DNA of 60,642 nucleotides, taken from the NCBI GenBank assembly GCA_019456255.1, contig VRUG01000008.1:1-60642 (forward strand), given 5' to 3'. The notes below the pieces were generated by a model that had not been told where the DNA came from, searched no databases, and was given only the letters and a program-made list of their open reading frames with translations. Positions 52,719-60,642 of this stretch are shown here, piece after piece. This stretch comes from Planctomycetota bacterium. GTDB lineage: Bacteria > Planctomycetota > Phycisphaerae > Sedimentisphaerales > Anaerobacaceae. Both the position numbers and the translations under genes were made by a program. Within the stretch, counting starts at the first letter, position 1. Each line of letters begins with the position of its first letter.

Positions 52719-53432
52719 CTACTCGCTCGCCTTGATTGCCTCGGAAAGGTCTATCTCACCTTCGTACAAAGCCCTGCCTATTATCGCCGCCTCAACACCG
52801 ATAGCCTTTAGATTCTTAACATCCTCAACGCTCTGAACCCCGCCAGCAGCTATCACAGGCATATCAATCGCATCGACAAGTGACTCGGTCCGCTCAAGAT
52901 TAGGGCCCGATAACATACCATCCTTGGTGATATCAGTATATATTATCGCCGCAAGCGGAAGTTTAGAGGCTTCGAGCGCAACCTCTATCAGCTCCTTAGA
53001 TGTCTCCTGCGTCCAGCCGTGAGTCGCAACCTTTGAACCGCGGGTATCCAAACTAAGAGCTAACTTACCGCTAAACTTCTCCGACATCTCGCAAAGCCAT
53101 TCGAAGTCATTGATTCCTTTGGTACCGATGATTATACGCTCAACTCCCAAATCCAAAAGCTGACGGATTGTTTCTTCATTTCTTATACCGCCCCCGACTT
53201 CAAGTTTAAGTTTACCAAGCCCAGCTACTGCTGATATCGATTCAAGATTTGCAAGATGCCCAATCTTTGCCCCGCCGAGGTCGATTATATGAACCCACTC
53301 ACTGCCGGCATCTATAAACAACTGGGCCTGCTTAACTGGATTGTCACCGTAAGTGATTTGACGGTCATACTCACCCTGGATAAGTCGAACGCATTTACCG
53401 TCACGCAAATCGATAGCTGGTATTACGTACAT
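52719..53432 (-). CDS. hisA: Phosphoribosylformimino-5-aminoimidazole carboxamide ribotide isomerase
   Basis: 237 residues. Histidine-biosynthesis ProFAR isomerase, a TIM barrel. Motifs: PAIDLRDGKCVRLIQGEY with the catalytic Asp near residue 8, LEVGGGIRNEETI, YTDITKDGMLSGPN (second catalytic Asp) and VIAAGGV. Stands alone, without other his genes. Ribosome site GAGG. Confidence 0.95.
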   Translation of the reverse strand: MYVIPAIDLRDGKCVRLIQGEYDRQITYGDNPVKQAQLFIDAGSEWVHIIDLGGAKIGHLANLESISAVAGLGKLKLEVGGGIRNEETIRQLLDLGVERIIIGTKGINDFEWLCEMSEKFSGKLALSLDTRGSKVATHGWTQETSKELIEVALEASKLPLAAIIYTDITKDGMLSGPNLERTESLVDAIDMPVIAAGGVQSVEDVKNLKAIGVEAAIIGRALYEGEIDLSEAIKASE

Positions 53433-54246
53433 CTTTGCCTCTGTCCTCTTTGATGAAAATTAAATTAGTCCGCCGGAGTCTAACACATACACATGCCGAA
53501 GCAATATAATTTGAAAGATAATTCCCCTATTTGAATTTTTTTTTCAGACACTCCGATCTCACTCCAAACAGCCGGGCATCGAAGATTGCAACGATTAAAA
53601 CGCCCTCCAAGATAGGCAGAATTAAGAATACACGTTTCTCAGAAAACCCAAACGGACAGCAAGATTCACTCGACAAAATTAAGCAAAATCAAATTTTTTG
53701 GGAAAAAAATATATAAATCTAAAAAAAAGGTCGGTTTGGGGGGAATAGGTAAGTTTGAACTAAATAGTTAGTACACCTTTCTGGTAGGCTATAATATTCT
53801 ATAAAACCGGACTATACAACAACTTACAATAAAAATTACACAATATCCCATAAAATCATGAGTTTACGTACTGATACCCGGATTTTTACTCTTTCGTGCG
53901 TTTTTTGCATTTTCTTCTTGATTTTAACACACATGTGTGGTATATTAACTGTGAACTTTCGCCGGATAATAACACGGTGCGTACCCTCCTTAGGTATGCA
54001 CACAATATCACCTGATCGGTGAGAAAGGAGGCCTCGGAAGGAATTAAATTGTATTTTAGTTACGATTTTTCCTACCAGTCGTGACACTTCTTGAAACAAT
54101 TGAACGTCGTTTGTTGTTTTGTTGTGTTGTGTTAGACAAATGGTTTCTCCGGTAGGAGCGATGTGGTGATTATGGATGAAACCAAAGAGTATTGCAGGGC
54201 GCGTTGCTCTGTAAAGAAGAAAAGACATTAAGAAAGGATGTTAACC
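53433..54246. other. Long gene-free leader region with hairpins
   Basis: No gene is supported. It has a 9-bp hairpin (53977-53985 with 53993-54001, one G-T pair) whose loop carries CCTCCTT (53985-53991), and AAGGAGG at 54025-54031 that can pair with it. A second small hairpin TCACC/GGTGA lies at 54008-54022. Probably a long 5' UTR of the secreted-protein gene at 54247. Confidence 0.45.
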
Positions 54247-55077
54247 ATGAAGAAAGTGTTGATTTTCCTGGTGGTTTTAATGGCTGTACCTGCAATGGGT
54301 GTTGTAACGGTTAACGTAACCGCTGCTGAAGATGGCTCTTGTGGTGCTACAATCACGATTACCACCGACGCAAATCTCGTTCGAGGATTTGGTCTGGATC
54401 TTTCTGTCGATGCAGGAACCATCATAGCTGTGACCCCCACCCCAGGTGGAGAGTATAGGATTTTCCCGGGTCAGATCTACGTTGTTGATGGAAATGTTAT
54501 CGACTACAACACCCCTTACGCTGCTGGTTCACTTGGCAGTAGTTCTGTCACCGTAGAAATGGCTTCTCTCTACACTGATGATATTGCCTATGAGTTTGTC
54601 GCTGACTACGGTTATGGTATGCGACCGAGTGCTTCAGAGGTTGTAATGACTGTTACCGTAAGCGAATCTTGCACTCTCACAATTACCGAGAATGCTGCTC
54701 GTGGTGGCGTTGTATTGGAAGACCCAGATTTAGTACCAACCGTTAATTTAAGTGGCGTCGCAATCAGTACTGGTTGCGGCTGGGCTTATCCTGCTTGTTG
54801 GGATTATCTCGGTCAATGTTATGCTGATACAGATGGCGATGGCTCTGTTGGCCTGCTCGACTTCTATGCATTCAGAGATTCCTGGGGTAAGAGTTTGGCA
54901 TCTAATCCGCCAGCTATTCCAGGTAGTCCAGCACCGGGCGAGTACAATGCCTGTGCTGATACCAACAGAGATGGTTCTATTGGTCTGCTTGACTTCTATG
55001 ACTTTAGAGACAACTGGAACTCTTCAACTGCTTCAGATTGTCCAACAGGTGACTTGAATGAGATTTATAAGCCGTAA
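54247..55077 (+). CDS. Secreted cohesin-like / dockerin-like repeat protein
   Basis: 276 residues. Signal peptide to about residue 20. N-terminal beta-sandwich domain resembling a cohesin (GATITITTDANLVRGFGLDL). At the C-terminus are two Ca-binding dockerin-type repeats, DTDGDGSVGLLDFYAFRDSW and DTNRDGSIGLLDFYDFRDNW, separated by ~40 residues. In planctomycetes such repeats are common on secreted proteins without a true cellulosome. A PEP-CTERM gene follows 104 nt downstream on the same strand. Confidence 0.8.
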   Translation: MKKVLIFLVVLMAVPAMGVVTVNVTAAEDGSCGATITITTDANLVRGFGLDLSVDAGTIIAVTPTPGGEYRIFPGQIYVVDGNVIDYNTPYAAGSLGSSSVTVEMASLYTDDIAYEFVADYGYGMRPSASEVVMTVTVSESCTLTITENAARGGVVLEDPDLVPTVNLSGVAISTGCGWAYPACWDYLGQCYADTDGDGSVGLLDFYAFRDSWGKSLASNPPAIPGSPAPGEYNACADTNRDGSIGLLDFYDFRDNWNSSTASDCPTGDLNEIYKP

Positions 55078-55181
55078 AAGCTTACATTATGTTAATTATT
55101 GCGACTTTTTAAGCGAAAGTTGATCCTTGCGTTGAGGATTGATGTGGTGAAAAGTGGCAGTTTGGAAGGAGGAATATTGTA

Positions 55182-55865
55182 ATGAGGAAAGTATTAGTTT
55201 TATTGATGGTTCTTAGCATAGCTTCAGTAGCCAGTGCAACCGTTATTGATGTTGTTACTGACGGCATTGGCTCATTGGGCGCAGCTGGAACCGCGATTGA
55301 TGAACTCGCTCGGACCGGTGAAACAATCCAGGTTAAGTTCGTTCTCAACAATGTACCAGGCAGTTTTCCTGGACCATATCCGTCATATGATGGATACGTA
55401 CTTTCAGCTATGGACCTAGTCCTAAACGCTTCTAACGCTACTATTGATGCAGCGGTTTTGGCAAAGGGTAACCCCAAATGGGGCGAACATGCTGATTGGA
55501 CATTCAAGGGAACACCATCGGGAATGGGTACAGGCAGCCTGAGTACTGGGGCATATGCCTCAAACGCAGCAACACTTGGTACCACTTTTGGTATCGATGC
55601 AGCAAGCGGTACTAATGTTGACGTGCTTTGGGATATTCTGATTACACCGGATGGCAGTGGTCTTGATATCGTTCTGTCATGGGGTTTGGCCACTGTTCCT
55701 GGTCAGTACTATGACTATGTTGGTGATGGCGTTGTTGCAGACCCAACAGCCAATAATATCACGCTTGGCAGTCTTGGTGGTAGTACCATTTATGTTGTAC
55801 CAGAGCCTATGACTATGGCACTGTTAGGTCTCGGTGGTTTGTTCCTGCGTCGTCGTAAAAAATAA
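55182..55865 (+). CDS. PEP-CTERM secreted protein, copy 1
   Basis: 227 residues. Signal peptide, a ~185-residue beta-rich domain, then the sorting signal VPEPMTMALLGLGGLFLRRR: the PEP motif, a hydrophobic stretch and an Arg cluster. Exosortase/archaeosortase-type enzymes process such tails; none is encoded in the window. Ribosome site GGAGG. From 55201 to 55849 the DNA reads identical to the copy at 56494-57142; only the first codons and the last few differ. Confidence 0.9.
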   Translation: MRKVLVLLMVLSIASVASATVIDVVTDGIGSLGAAGTAIDELARTGETIQVKFVLNNVPGSFPGPYPSYDGYVLSAMDLVLNASNATIDAAVLAKGNPKWGEHADWTFKGTPSGMGTGSLSTGAYASNAATLGTTFGIDAASGTNVDVLWDILITPDGSGLDIVLSWGLATVPGQYYDYVGDGVVADPTANNITLGSLGGSTIYVVPEPMTMALLGLGGLFLRRRKK

Positions 55866-55901
55866 GACGCTGGTCAAAGAACCGTAAAGTTGTATTTTAA
55901 A

Positions 55902-55932
55902 GGGGCAGGCTTTAAAACCTGCCTCTTTTTTT
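55902..55932 (+). terminator. Rho-independent terminator
   Basis: GGGGCAGG (55902-55909) pairs with CCTGCCTC (55918-55925, one G-T pair), followed by seven T residues. It ends PEP-CTERM copy 1. Confidence 0.88.
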
Positions 55933-56471
55933 ATTCCTTACAGGAAACCACGGGGGTACCTGTGGATGAATTGTCGTTTAACTACAACACCATTTCGCAA
56001 TCCCGGTTAGCCCTGCCATCACTATGGCAAGGTTTGAAACTTCCGTTAACGCTGTTAGATTTACCGGTTCCTTACCCATCCCATCAGAGCCCTAAGCGAC
56101 AGCGCAGGGGGTAACCCCAAATCCACAAAAAAACCGCAAAATTAACCTCTATACGAGGAAAAAAAACCAAAAAACCAAAAAATATTAACACCAACTTCCT
56201 ATAAAAAACCCGCCCATGCCAAACAAAAACCGATTCAAAGCATTTCCCTTAATTTAGCCAGTCTGTTCACCCCTTTTTCCTTGTATCCCATAAGCCATTT
56301 TGATAGAATAACTCTTATCAATGGGGGTGGTTGTAGTAACCACAAATGTCTCTACCTGAATCACAAACGTTTTACGTTATTTTTGTATGCGACTCTGTAG
56401 ATAGAAAAAACAAAACTATTGTAGTTTTGTTGAAAGCAAAAAGGGAATGTTAATTTTTTAGGGGGTAAATT
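55933..56471. other. Gene-free stretch with repeat fragments and a leader hairpin
   Basis: No gene is supported. GGTTAGCCCTGCC (55993-56005) and AGCGCAGGG (56100-56108) repeat pieces of the window's first 150 bases. A 10-bp hairpin AACAAAACTA/TAGTTTTGTT (56409-56431) lies 40 nt before PEP-CTERM copy 2. Confidence 0.55.
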
Positions 56472-57155
56472 ATGATGAAGAAGTTAATGGTAGTATTGAT
56501 GGTTCTTAGCATAGCTTCAGTAGCCAGTGCAACCGTTATTGATGTTGTTACTGACGGCATTGGCTCATTGGGCGCAGCTGGAACCGCGATTGATGAACTC
56601 GCTCGGACCGGTGAAACAATCCAGGTTAAGTTCGTTCTCAACAATGTACCAGGCAGTTTTCCTGGACCATATCCGTCATATGATGGATACGTACTTTCAG
56701 CTATGGACCTAGTCCTAAACGCTTCTAACGCTACTATTGATGCAGCGGTTTTGGCAAAGGGTAACCCCAAATGGGGCGAACATGCTGATTGGACATTCAA
56801 GGGAACACCATCGGGAATGGGTACAGGCAGCCTGAGTACTGGGGCATATGCCTCAAACGCAGCAACACTTGGTACCACTTTTGGTATCGATGCAGCAAGC
56901 GGTACTAATGTTGACGTGCTTTGGGATATTCTGATTACACCGGATGGCAGTGGTCTTGATATCGTTCTGTCATGGGGTTTGGCCACTGTTCCTGGTCAGT
57001 ACTATGACTATGTTGGTGATGGCGTTGTTGCAGACCCAACAGCCAATAATATCACGCTTGGCAGTCTTGGTGGTAGTACCATTTATGTTGTACCAGAGCC
57101 TATGACTATGGCACTGTTAGGTCTCGGTGGTTTGTTCCTGCGACGGCGCAAATAA
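56472..57155 (+). CDS. PEP-CTERM secreted protein, copy 2
   Basis: 227 residues, identical to copy 1 apart from the first eight residues (MMKKLMVV) and the last residue. Same signal peptide, beta domain and PEP-hydrophobic-Arg tail. GGGGG precedes the start. The upstream region and the terminator differ completely from copy 1, so the copies are separately controlled. Recent duplication or gene conversion is implied. Confidence 0.9.
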   Translation: MMKKLMVVLMVLSIASVASATVIDVVTDGIGSLGAAGTAIDELARTGETIQVKFVLNNVPGSFPGPYPSYDGYVLSAMDLVLNASNATIDAAVLAKGNPKWGEHADWTFKGTPSGMGTGSLSTGAYASNAATLGTTFGIDAASGTNVDVLWDILITPDGSGLDIVLSWGLATVPGQYYDYVGDGVVADPTANNITLGSLGGSTIYVVPEPMTMALLGLGGLFLRRRK

Positions 57156-57181
57156 ATATCGGTCATTTAACTAAATTAATC

Positions 57182-57213
57182 AAAAAGGCGTTCTTTAACA
57201 GGACGCCTTTTTT
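57182..57213 (+). terminator. Rho-independent terminator
   Basis: AAAAAGGCGT pairs with ACGCCTTTTT across an 11-base loop, followed by further T residues. It ends PEP-CTERM copy 2. Confidence 0.88.
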
Positions 57214-57371
57214 TGTACATATATTGAAAAGATAAAACAAGATTACACCCTTCTTTTGGTCGATATAAACCTATATCTATGATTATCTTACCAGTTAATC
57301 GGAACCTTGCAAAAAAACCTGTTACTGATATAATAAAAAACCGTCCGATAAGACAATTAAAGGAATAAATT

Positions 57372-60368
57372 ATGAATCAAAAAGCTGAAAATAAATCTTC
57401 CGCTAAAGTTATGACACTCATCCTCGTATGTTTCTTCTTCTCCGGCATGACAGGCCTAATATACGAAATACTATGGACAAGGATGATTGTAAAGGTCATC
57501 GGCGGCGCACCATTTGCCGTCAGCATCATCCTAACAGTCTTTATGGCAGGACTCGGCCTGGGAAGCTACATCGCAAGCAGGAAAATCGACAAGATAAAAC
57601 ATCAGCTAAAATTAGTCAGGATTTACGGTATCTTAGAGATTGCAATAGGAGCATACTGCCTTGTTCTGCCGCTAATGCTAAAAGCCTTCGAGCCGCTTTA
57701 TGCAATCATGTACAACAGACTCTTCGAGCATTTCATGCTCTACAATTTACTGACCTTCGTCGGATGCTCTCTGCTGCTGATCATCCCGGTCATCTGCATG
57801 GGAGCGACACTTCCTATACTGTGCAGATTTTATGTCACCAGACTTTCCCACCTCGCCAGCCACGCAGGCAGACTATACGGACTAAACACTATAGGAGCTG
57901 CTTTCGGTTCGCTGCTATGCGGCTTCTGGCTAATCGCAAATCTCGGAATGACAGGAACACTCATTTTCGCCGTCCTGGCAAATGTACTCATTGGCCTGAT
58001 ATGCATAATCGCAAGCTACAAGATGACAGCACCACCTATCATAAAAGATGAACAAAAAACCAATGACACCTCGCCCGATACAGACACCGCCAAAACCTTT
58101 AACTCCGAAGCAATAGCGGCACTGATTATCTTTGCCATCTCAGGTTTCTGCGCAATGTCCTACGAAGTCATCTGGGCGAAGCTGCTAGGTCTTATCATCG
58201 GCCCGACTACGTATTCATTTACCATAGTCCTCGTCACTTTCATTACATGCCTGGCCATGGGAAGCATGTTCTTCGGCTGGCTTGGTGACAGGGTTAAAAA
58301 ACCGATATGGCTTTTACTATACACGCAGATAGCAGCGGCGATATTCGCGTTACTAATCAGTCAGCTTCTCGGCAATAGCCAGTTCTTTTTTGCAAAGCTA
58401 ATCTATCACAATCAAAACAGCTTCGCAGTCTTGAACATCCTAAAAGCTCTCATACTTTTCACTTTCATGCTCCCGCCGACAATATGCCTCGGTGCTACTT
58501 TCCCGCTCGTTGGCAAAATATGCACACGGTCACTGCAAAAAGTCGGACGCACCATCGGATTCGCATACGCCATCAACACTATAGGAGCTGTACTTGGCTC
58601 TTTCTGCGCAGGATTTATCCTCGTTCCATTTATAGGAAAAGAAAACGGACTTAGAATCGTCTTCGCCATCCAGATTGTAACCTCACTTCTCGTTGCGTGC
58701 TGGATACTCATCATAAAAAAGCAAAAAGGATTGAAATGGGCAACTATTGTTATACCAGCCTTGGCCGGATTGATACTATGCGCATATTTCCCAAACTGGA
58801 ACAGAAAAGCACTTTCAATGGGAAGATACCACAGGTTTAAAGCGATACAGGACCAGGTAAAAGAAACCGGATGGCTAAAAGCATTATACAAGGGCTCAGA
58901 TATATTGGCGAAAGAGAAAATAGGCAAAATCGTTTATTACGGCGACGGTATCGCAGGATTTACTGCTGTTACAAGAACAGAAAATTTATTGGGACACCAG
59001 TTTTATACTATGCTAAATAGCGGCAAGCCGGACGCTTCTTCTTCCCTCGATATGCCTACGCAAACACTATTGGCACATTTCCCCATGCTATTCCACAAAA
59101 ACCCAAAGACTGTCATGGTTCTAGGCCATGCCAGTGGTATCACTTCTGGGGAAACACTTTGCTATCCTATAGAAAGACTCGATGTGCTTGAAATTAGTAG
59201 AGAGGTCGTAAAAGCAAGTGAGTTTTTCGAACCATGGAACCGAAACGTACTCGCAAATCCAAAAACAAACCTTATCATTCAGGACGGAAGGGCACATCTC
59301 AAACTCACTAACAGAGAATATGATGTCATAATTTCCGAACCGTCAAACCCATGGATGGCAGGACTGGCGACGCTATTTACAGAAGACTTCTTCAAATTAG
59401 CAAAAAATAAATTAAAGCCAGATGGAATTTTCTGTCAGTGGCTACATTCATACCAGATGGATTGGAATACGTTTGCTTTGATTGGAAGAACAGTGGCTAG
59501 CGTCTTCGAAAATAATTTGTTGGTTAGTCTGGGACATGAAGACTATCTGCTAATTGGATTTAAAAACAAAAAGGGCCTGGACATCAATGTTGCCAGACAA
59601 AATTTGAAATTCGTCAAAAACTCAACAAATATAGTATTGCCAAGCCCTGATATATTTTACAGATTTATTGGAACCGAAGACCTTAAAGCTTTGTTTGGAC
59701 CAGGAAAACTAAATACCGACAATAACCCATTGTTGGAATTTGACGCACCTAAAAAAATGCACACCAAGGATCCGGCCATTAGGCAAAAAGTTGATTCAAT
59801 AAGAGTTTTGAAGCCTCGTACGCAAAGAATCATAAAGGCAATTTCTGAAGATATAGACAATCAGATAGATTTTGCTGAGTTTGCATTCTCTGTACATTAT
59901 CCTTTTGCCAACATGGTGGATTTATCAGAAGCTACCCAAGAACAAAAAGATAGATTTTTTGCTATTATCGAAAATTATTGCAGGGAAAACACGATAGATT
60001 ATTCTATTATACCCGATGAAAAGTTGAAACGTAAGTGCCGGTTGATACACATAAAAGCCATGGAAAAGCGGATTGATGTTGTACCCGATAAAGTAATCAT
60101 GTACCATGCCATAGCGGATTTATACCGAGAAAATAAAAACTTTGCTAAAGCTGAATCATATTATCATAAAGCTCTTGAACTTAATCCAAAAATAGCGGCA
60201 CTGCACAATAATATGGCTATTACTTACCATTACCAGGGAAAGATTCAAAAGGCCATTGAACATTATAACGAAGCGTTAAGAATTGACCCGGACTTGCCAG
60301 GAGCAAGGAACAATTTAAACCAGGCCATGGCCCAGCAAAGGAACCTTCTACAAAGGCGCGGAAAATAA
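57372..60368 (+). CDS. Fused MFS / spermidine-synthase-like protein with C-terminal TPRs
   Basis: 998 residues. Two membrane halves (~15-220 and ~245-475) with the family motif GMTGLIYEILWTRM, repeated as GFCAMSYEVIWAKLLGLIIG. A spermidine-synthase-like Rossmann domain follows (~500-800; VMVLGHASGITSGETL at ~580, RLDVLEISREVV, then EPSNPWMAGLATLFTEDFF), and TPR repeats at ~915-990 (AESYYHKALELNPKIAALHN). Role in polyamine or amine metabolism is unproven. Ribosome site AAAGGA. The first part uses C-ending codons while the last ~1 kb is more AT-rich. A tandem copy starts 53 nt downstream. Confidence 0.85.
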   Translation: MNQKAENKSSAKVMTLILVCFFFSGMTGLIYEILWTRMIVKVIGGAPFAVSIILTVFMAGLGLGSYIASRKIDKIKHQLKLVRIYGILEIAIGAYCLVLPLMLKAFEPLYAIMYNRLFEHFMLYNLLTFVGCSLLLIIPVICMGATLPILCRFYVTRLSHLASHAGRLYGLNTIGAAFGSLLCGFWLIANLGMTGTLIFAVLANVLIGLICIIASYKMTAPPIIKDEQKTNDTSPDTDTAKTFNSEAIAALIIFAISGFCAMSYEVIWAKLLGLIIGPTTYSFTIVLVTFITCLAMGSMFFGWLGDRVKKPIWLLLYTQIAAAIFALLISQLLGNSQFFFAKLIYHNQNSFAVLNILKALILFTFMLPPTICLGATFPLVGKICTRSLQKVGRTIGFAYAINTIGAVLGSFCAGFILVPFIGKENGLRIVFAIQIVTSLLVACWILIIKKQKGLKWATIVIPALAGLILCAYFPNWNRKALSMGRYHRFKAIQDQVKETGWLKALYKGSDILAKEKIGKIVYYGDGIAGFTAVTRTENLLGHQFYTMLNSGKPDASSSLDMPTQTLLAHFPMLFHKNPKTVMVLGHASGITSGETLCYPIERLDVLEISREVVKASEFFEPWNRNVLANPKTNLIIQDGRAHLKLTNREYDVIISEPSNPWMAGLATLFTEDFFKLAKNKLKPDGIFCQWLHSYQMDWNTFALIGRTVASVFENNLLVSLGHEDYLLIGFKNKKGLDINVARQNLKFVKNSTNIVLPSPDIFYRFIGTEDLKALFGPGKLNTDNNPLLEFDAPKKMHTKDPAIRQKVDSIRVLKPRTQRIIKAISEDIDNQIDFAEFAFSVHYPFANMVDLSEATQEQKDRFFAIIENYCRENTIDYSIIPDEKLKRKCRLIHIKAMEKRIDVVPDKVIMYHAIADLYRENKNFAKAESYYHKALELNPKIAALHNNMAITYHYQGKIQKAIEHYNEALRIDPDLPGARNNLNQAMAQQRNLLQRRGK

Positions 60369-60421
60369 ATTCCACGCAAGGATTATATGCTTGAAAAAAT
60401 GCTAAACCAAAGCCTCGTATT

Positions 60422-60642
60422 ATGAAAAACAAAGTTGCAAATAAATCCTCCGCTAAAGTTATGACGCTCATCCTCGTATGCTTCTTCTTCTCCGGCATGA
60501 CAGGGCTAATATACGAAATACTCTGGACAAGGATGATTGTAAAGGTCATCGGCGGGGCACCATTCGCCGTCAGCATCATCCTAACAGTCTTTATGGCAGG
60601 ACTCGGCCTGGGAAGCTACATCGCAAGCAGGAAAATCGACAA
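60422..60642 (+). CDS. Fused MFS/spermidine-synthase-like protein, tandem copy (partial at window end)
   Basis: The first 73 codons are visible before the window ends. From KSSAKVMTLIL onward the protein is identical to the preceding gene, and the DNA differs at only a handful of mostly synonymous positions. This shows a tandem duplication that has begun to diverge. The rest of the gene is outside the window. Confidence 0.85.
   Translation, partial: MKNKVANKSSAKVMTLILVCFFFSGMTGLIYEILWTRMIVKVIGGAPFAVSIILTVFMAGLGLGSYIASRKID

Noticed and set aside
53836..54228. 130-codon minus-strand frame upstream of the cohesin-like gene
   Set aside because: No ribosome site, no family resemblance, odd composition; the region is better explained as a structured leader.

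Overview
The window looks like a chromosomal segment of a planctomycete, most likely class Phycisphaerae (Sedimentisphaerales-like). This is inferred from the mix of features, not from a marker gene. The features are PEP-CTERM secreted proteins, dockerin-like Ca-binding repeats, an anaerobic sulfatase maturase beside glycoside hydrolases, a fused MFS/spermidine-synthase protein, an mreBC cluster, and AT-rich dispersed repeats whose spurious translations read as strings of Asn-Glu-Pro/Lys-Pro-Asn. Core genes share one codon style; several islands do not and look acquired. No rRNA, tRNA or CRISPR array was seen. One tmRNA gene is present on the minus strand.

Layout. 0.15-5.3 kb: a minus-strand run led by a MarR regulator with a perfect 11-bp inverted-repeat operator, followed by lipoprotein, membrane-protein, lipase-like hydrolase and acyl-CoA/ACP synthetase genes (lipid theme). 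5.4-7.0 kb: psd-pssA, phosphatidylethanolamine synthesis. 7.0-12.0 kb: PilZ protein, thioredoxin reductase, CheX-like protein and a ComM/YifB ATPase. 12.0-12.6 kb: a composite AT-rich repeat. 12.6-15.0 kb: a restriction-modification system (controller protein with C-boxes, MvaI/BcnI-type nuclease, convergent methyltransferase with an extra N-terminal domain). 15.2-23.5 kb: STAS protein, RNase III, PpiD-like chaperone operon, GNAT, PhzF and a Kef/NhaP-type antiporter. 24.1-25.2 kb: two orphan genes. 25.2-29.1 kb: DJ-1 protein, GH5 lipoprotein, sulfatase maturase. 29.2-30.9 kb: secreted trypsin-like protease.

31.6-38.9 kb holds the most interesting locus: four small secreted beta-rich proteins (three of them paralogues), a periplasmic Ig-fold chaperone-like protein, and a 1205-residue protein that reads as Ig-like repeats, an outer-membrane beta-barrel and C-terminal carboxypeptidase-regulatory-like domains. 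The arrangement resembles a very divergent chaperone/usher-type surface-fibre system. Three transcription units in it share a ~127-nt upstream element. A broken formylglycine-generating-enzyme-like domain sits at its 3' end.

39.5-44.1 kb is a cell-wall cluster (degenerate amidase/PGRP-like protein, MreB, MreC, LysM-L,D-transpeptidase, then a 3D-domain protein under its own promoter). 44.1-46.7 kb is an accessory island (PD-(D/E)XK-like protein plus trypsin-like protease) ending in a second, inverted copy of the 12-kb composite repeat. 46.7-48.4 kb: GH16 lipoprotein and SMP-30 lactonase. 48.5-51.6 kb: orphan DAHP synthase, a serine-hydrolase lipoprotein flanked by identical 42-bp direct repeats, and a GIY-YIG protein. 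Then tmRNA, a 2H phosphoesterase and hisA. 54.2-57.2 kb: a cohesin-like/dockerin-like protein and two PEP-CTERM genes sharing 649 apparently identical bases. The window ends with a fused MFS/spermidine-synthase/TPR gene and the start of its tandem copy.
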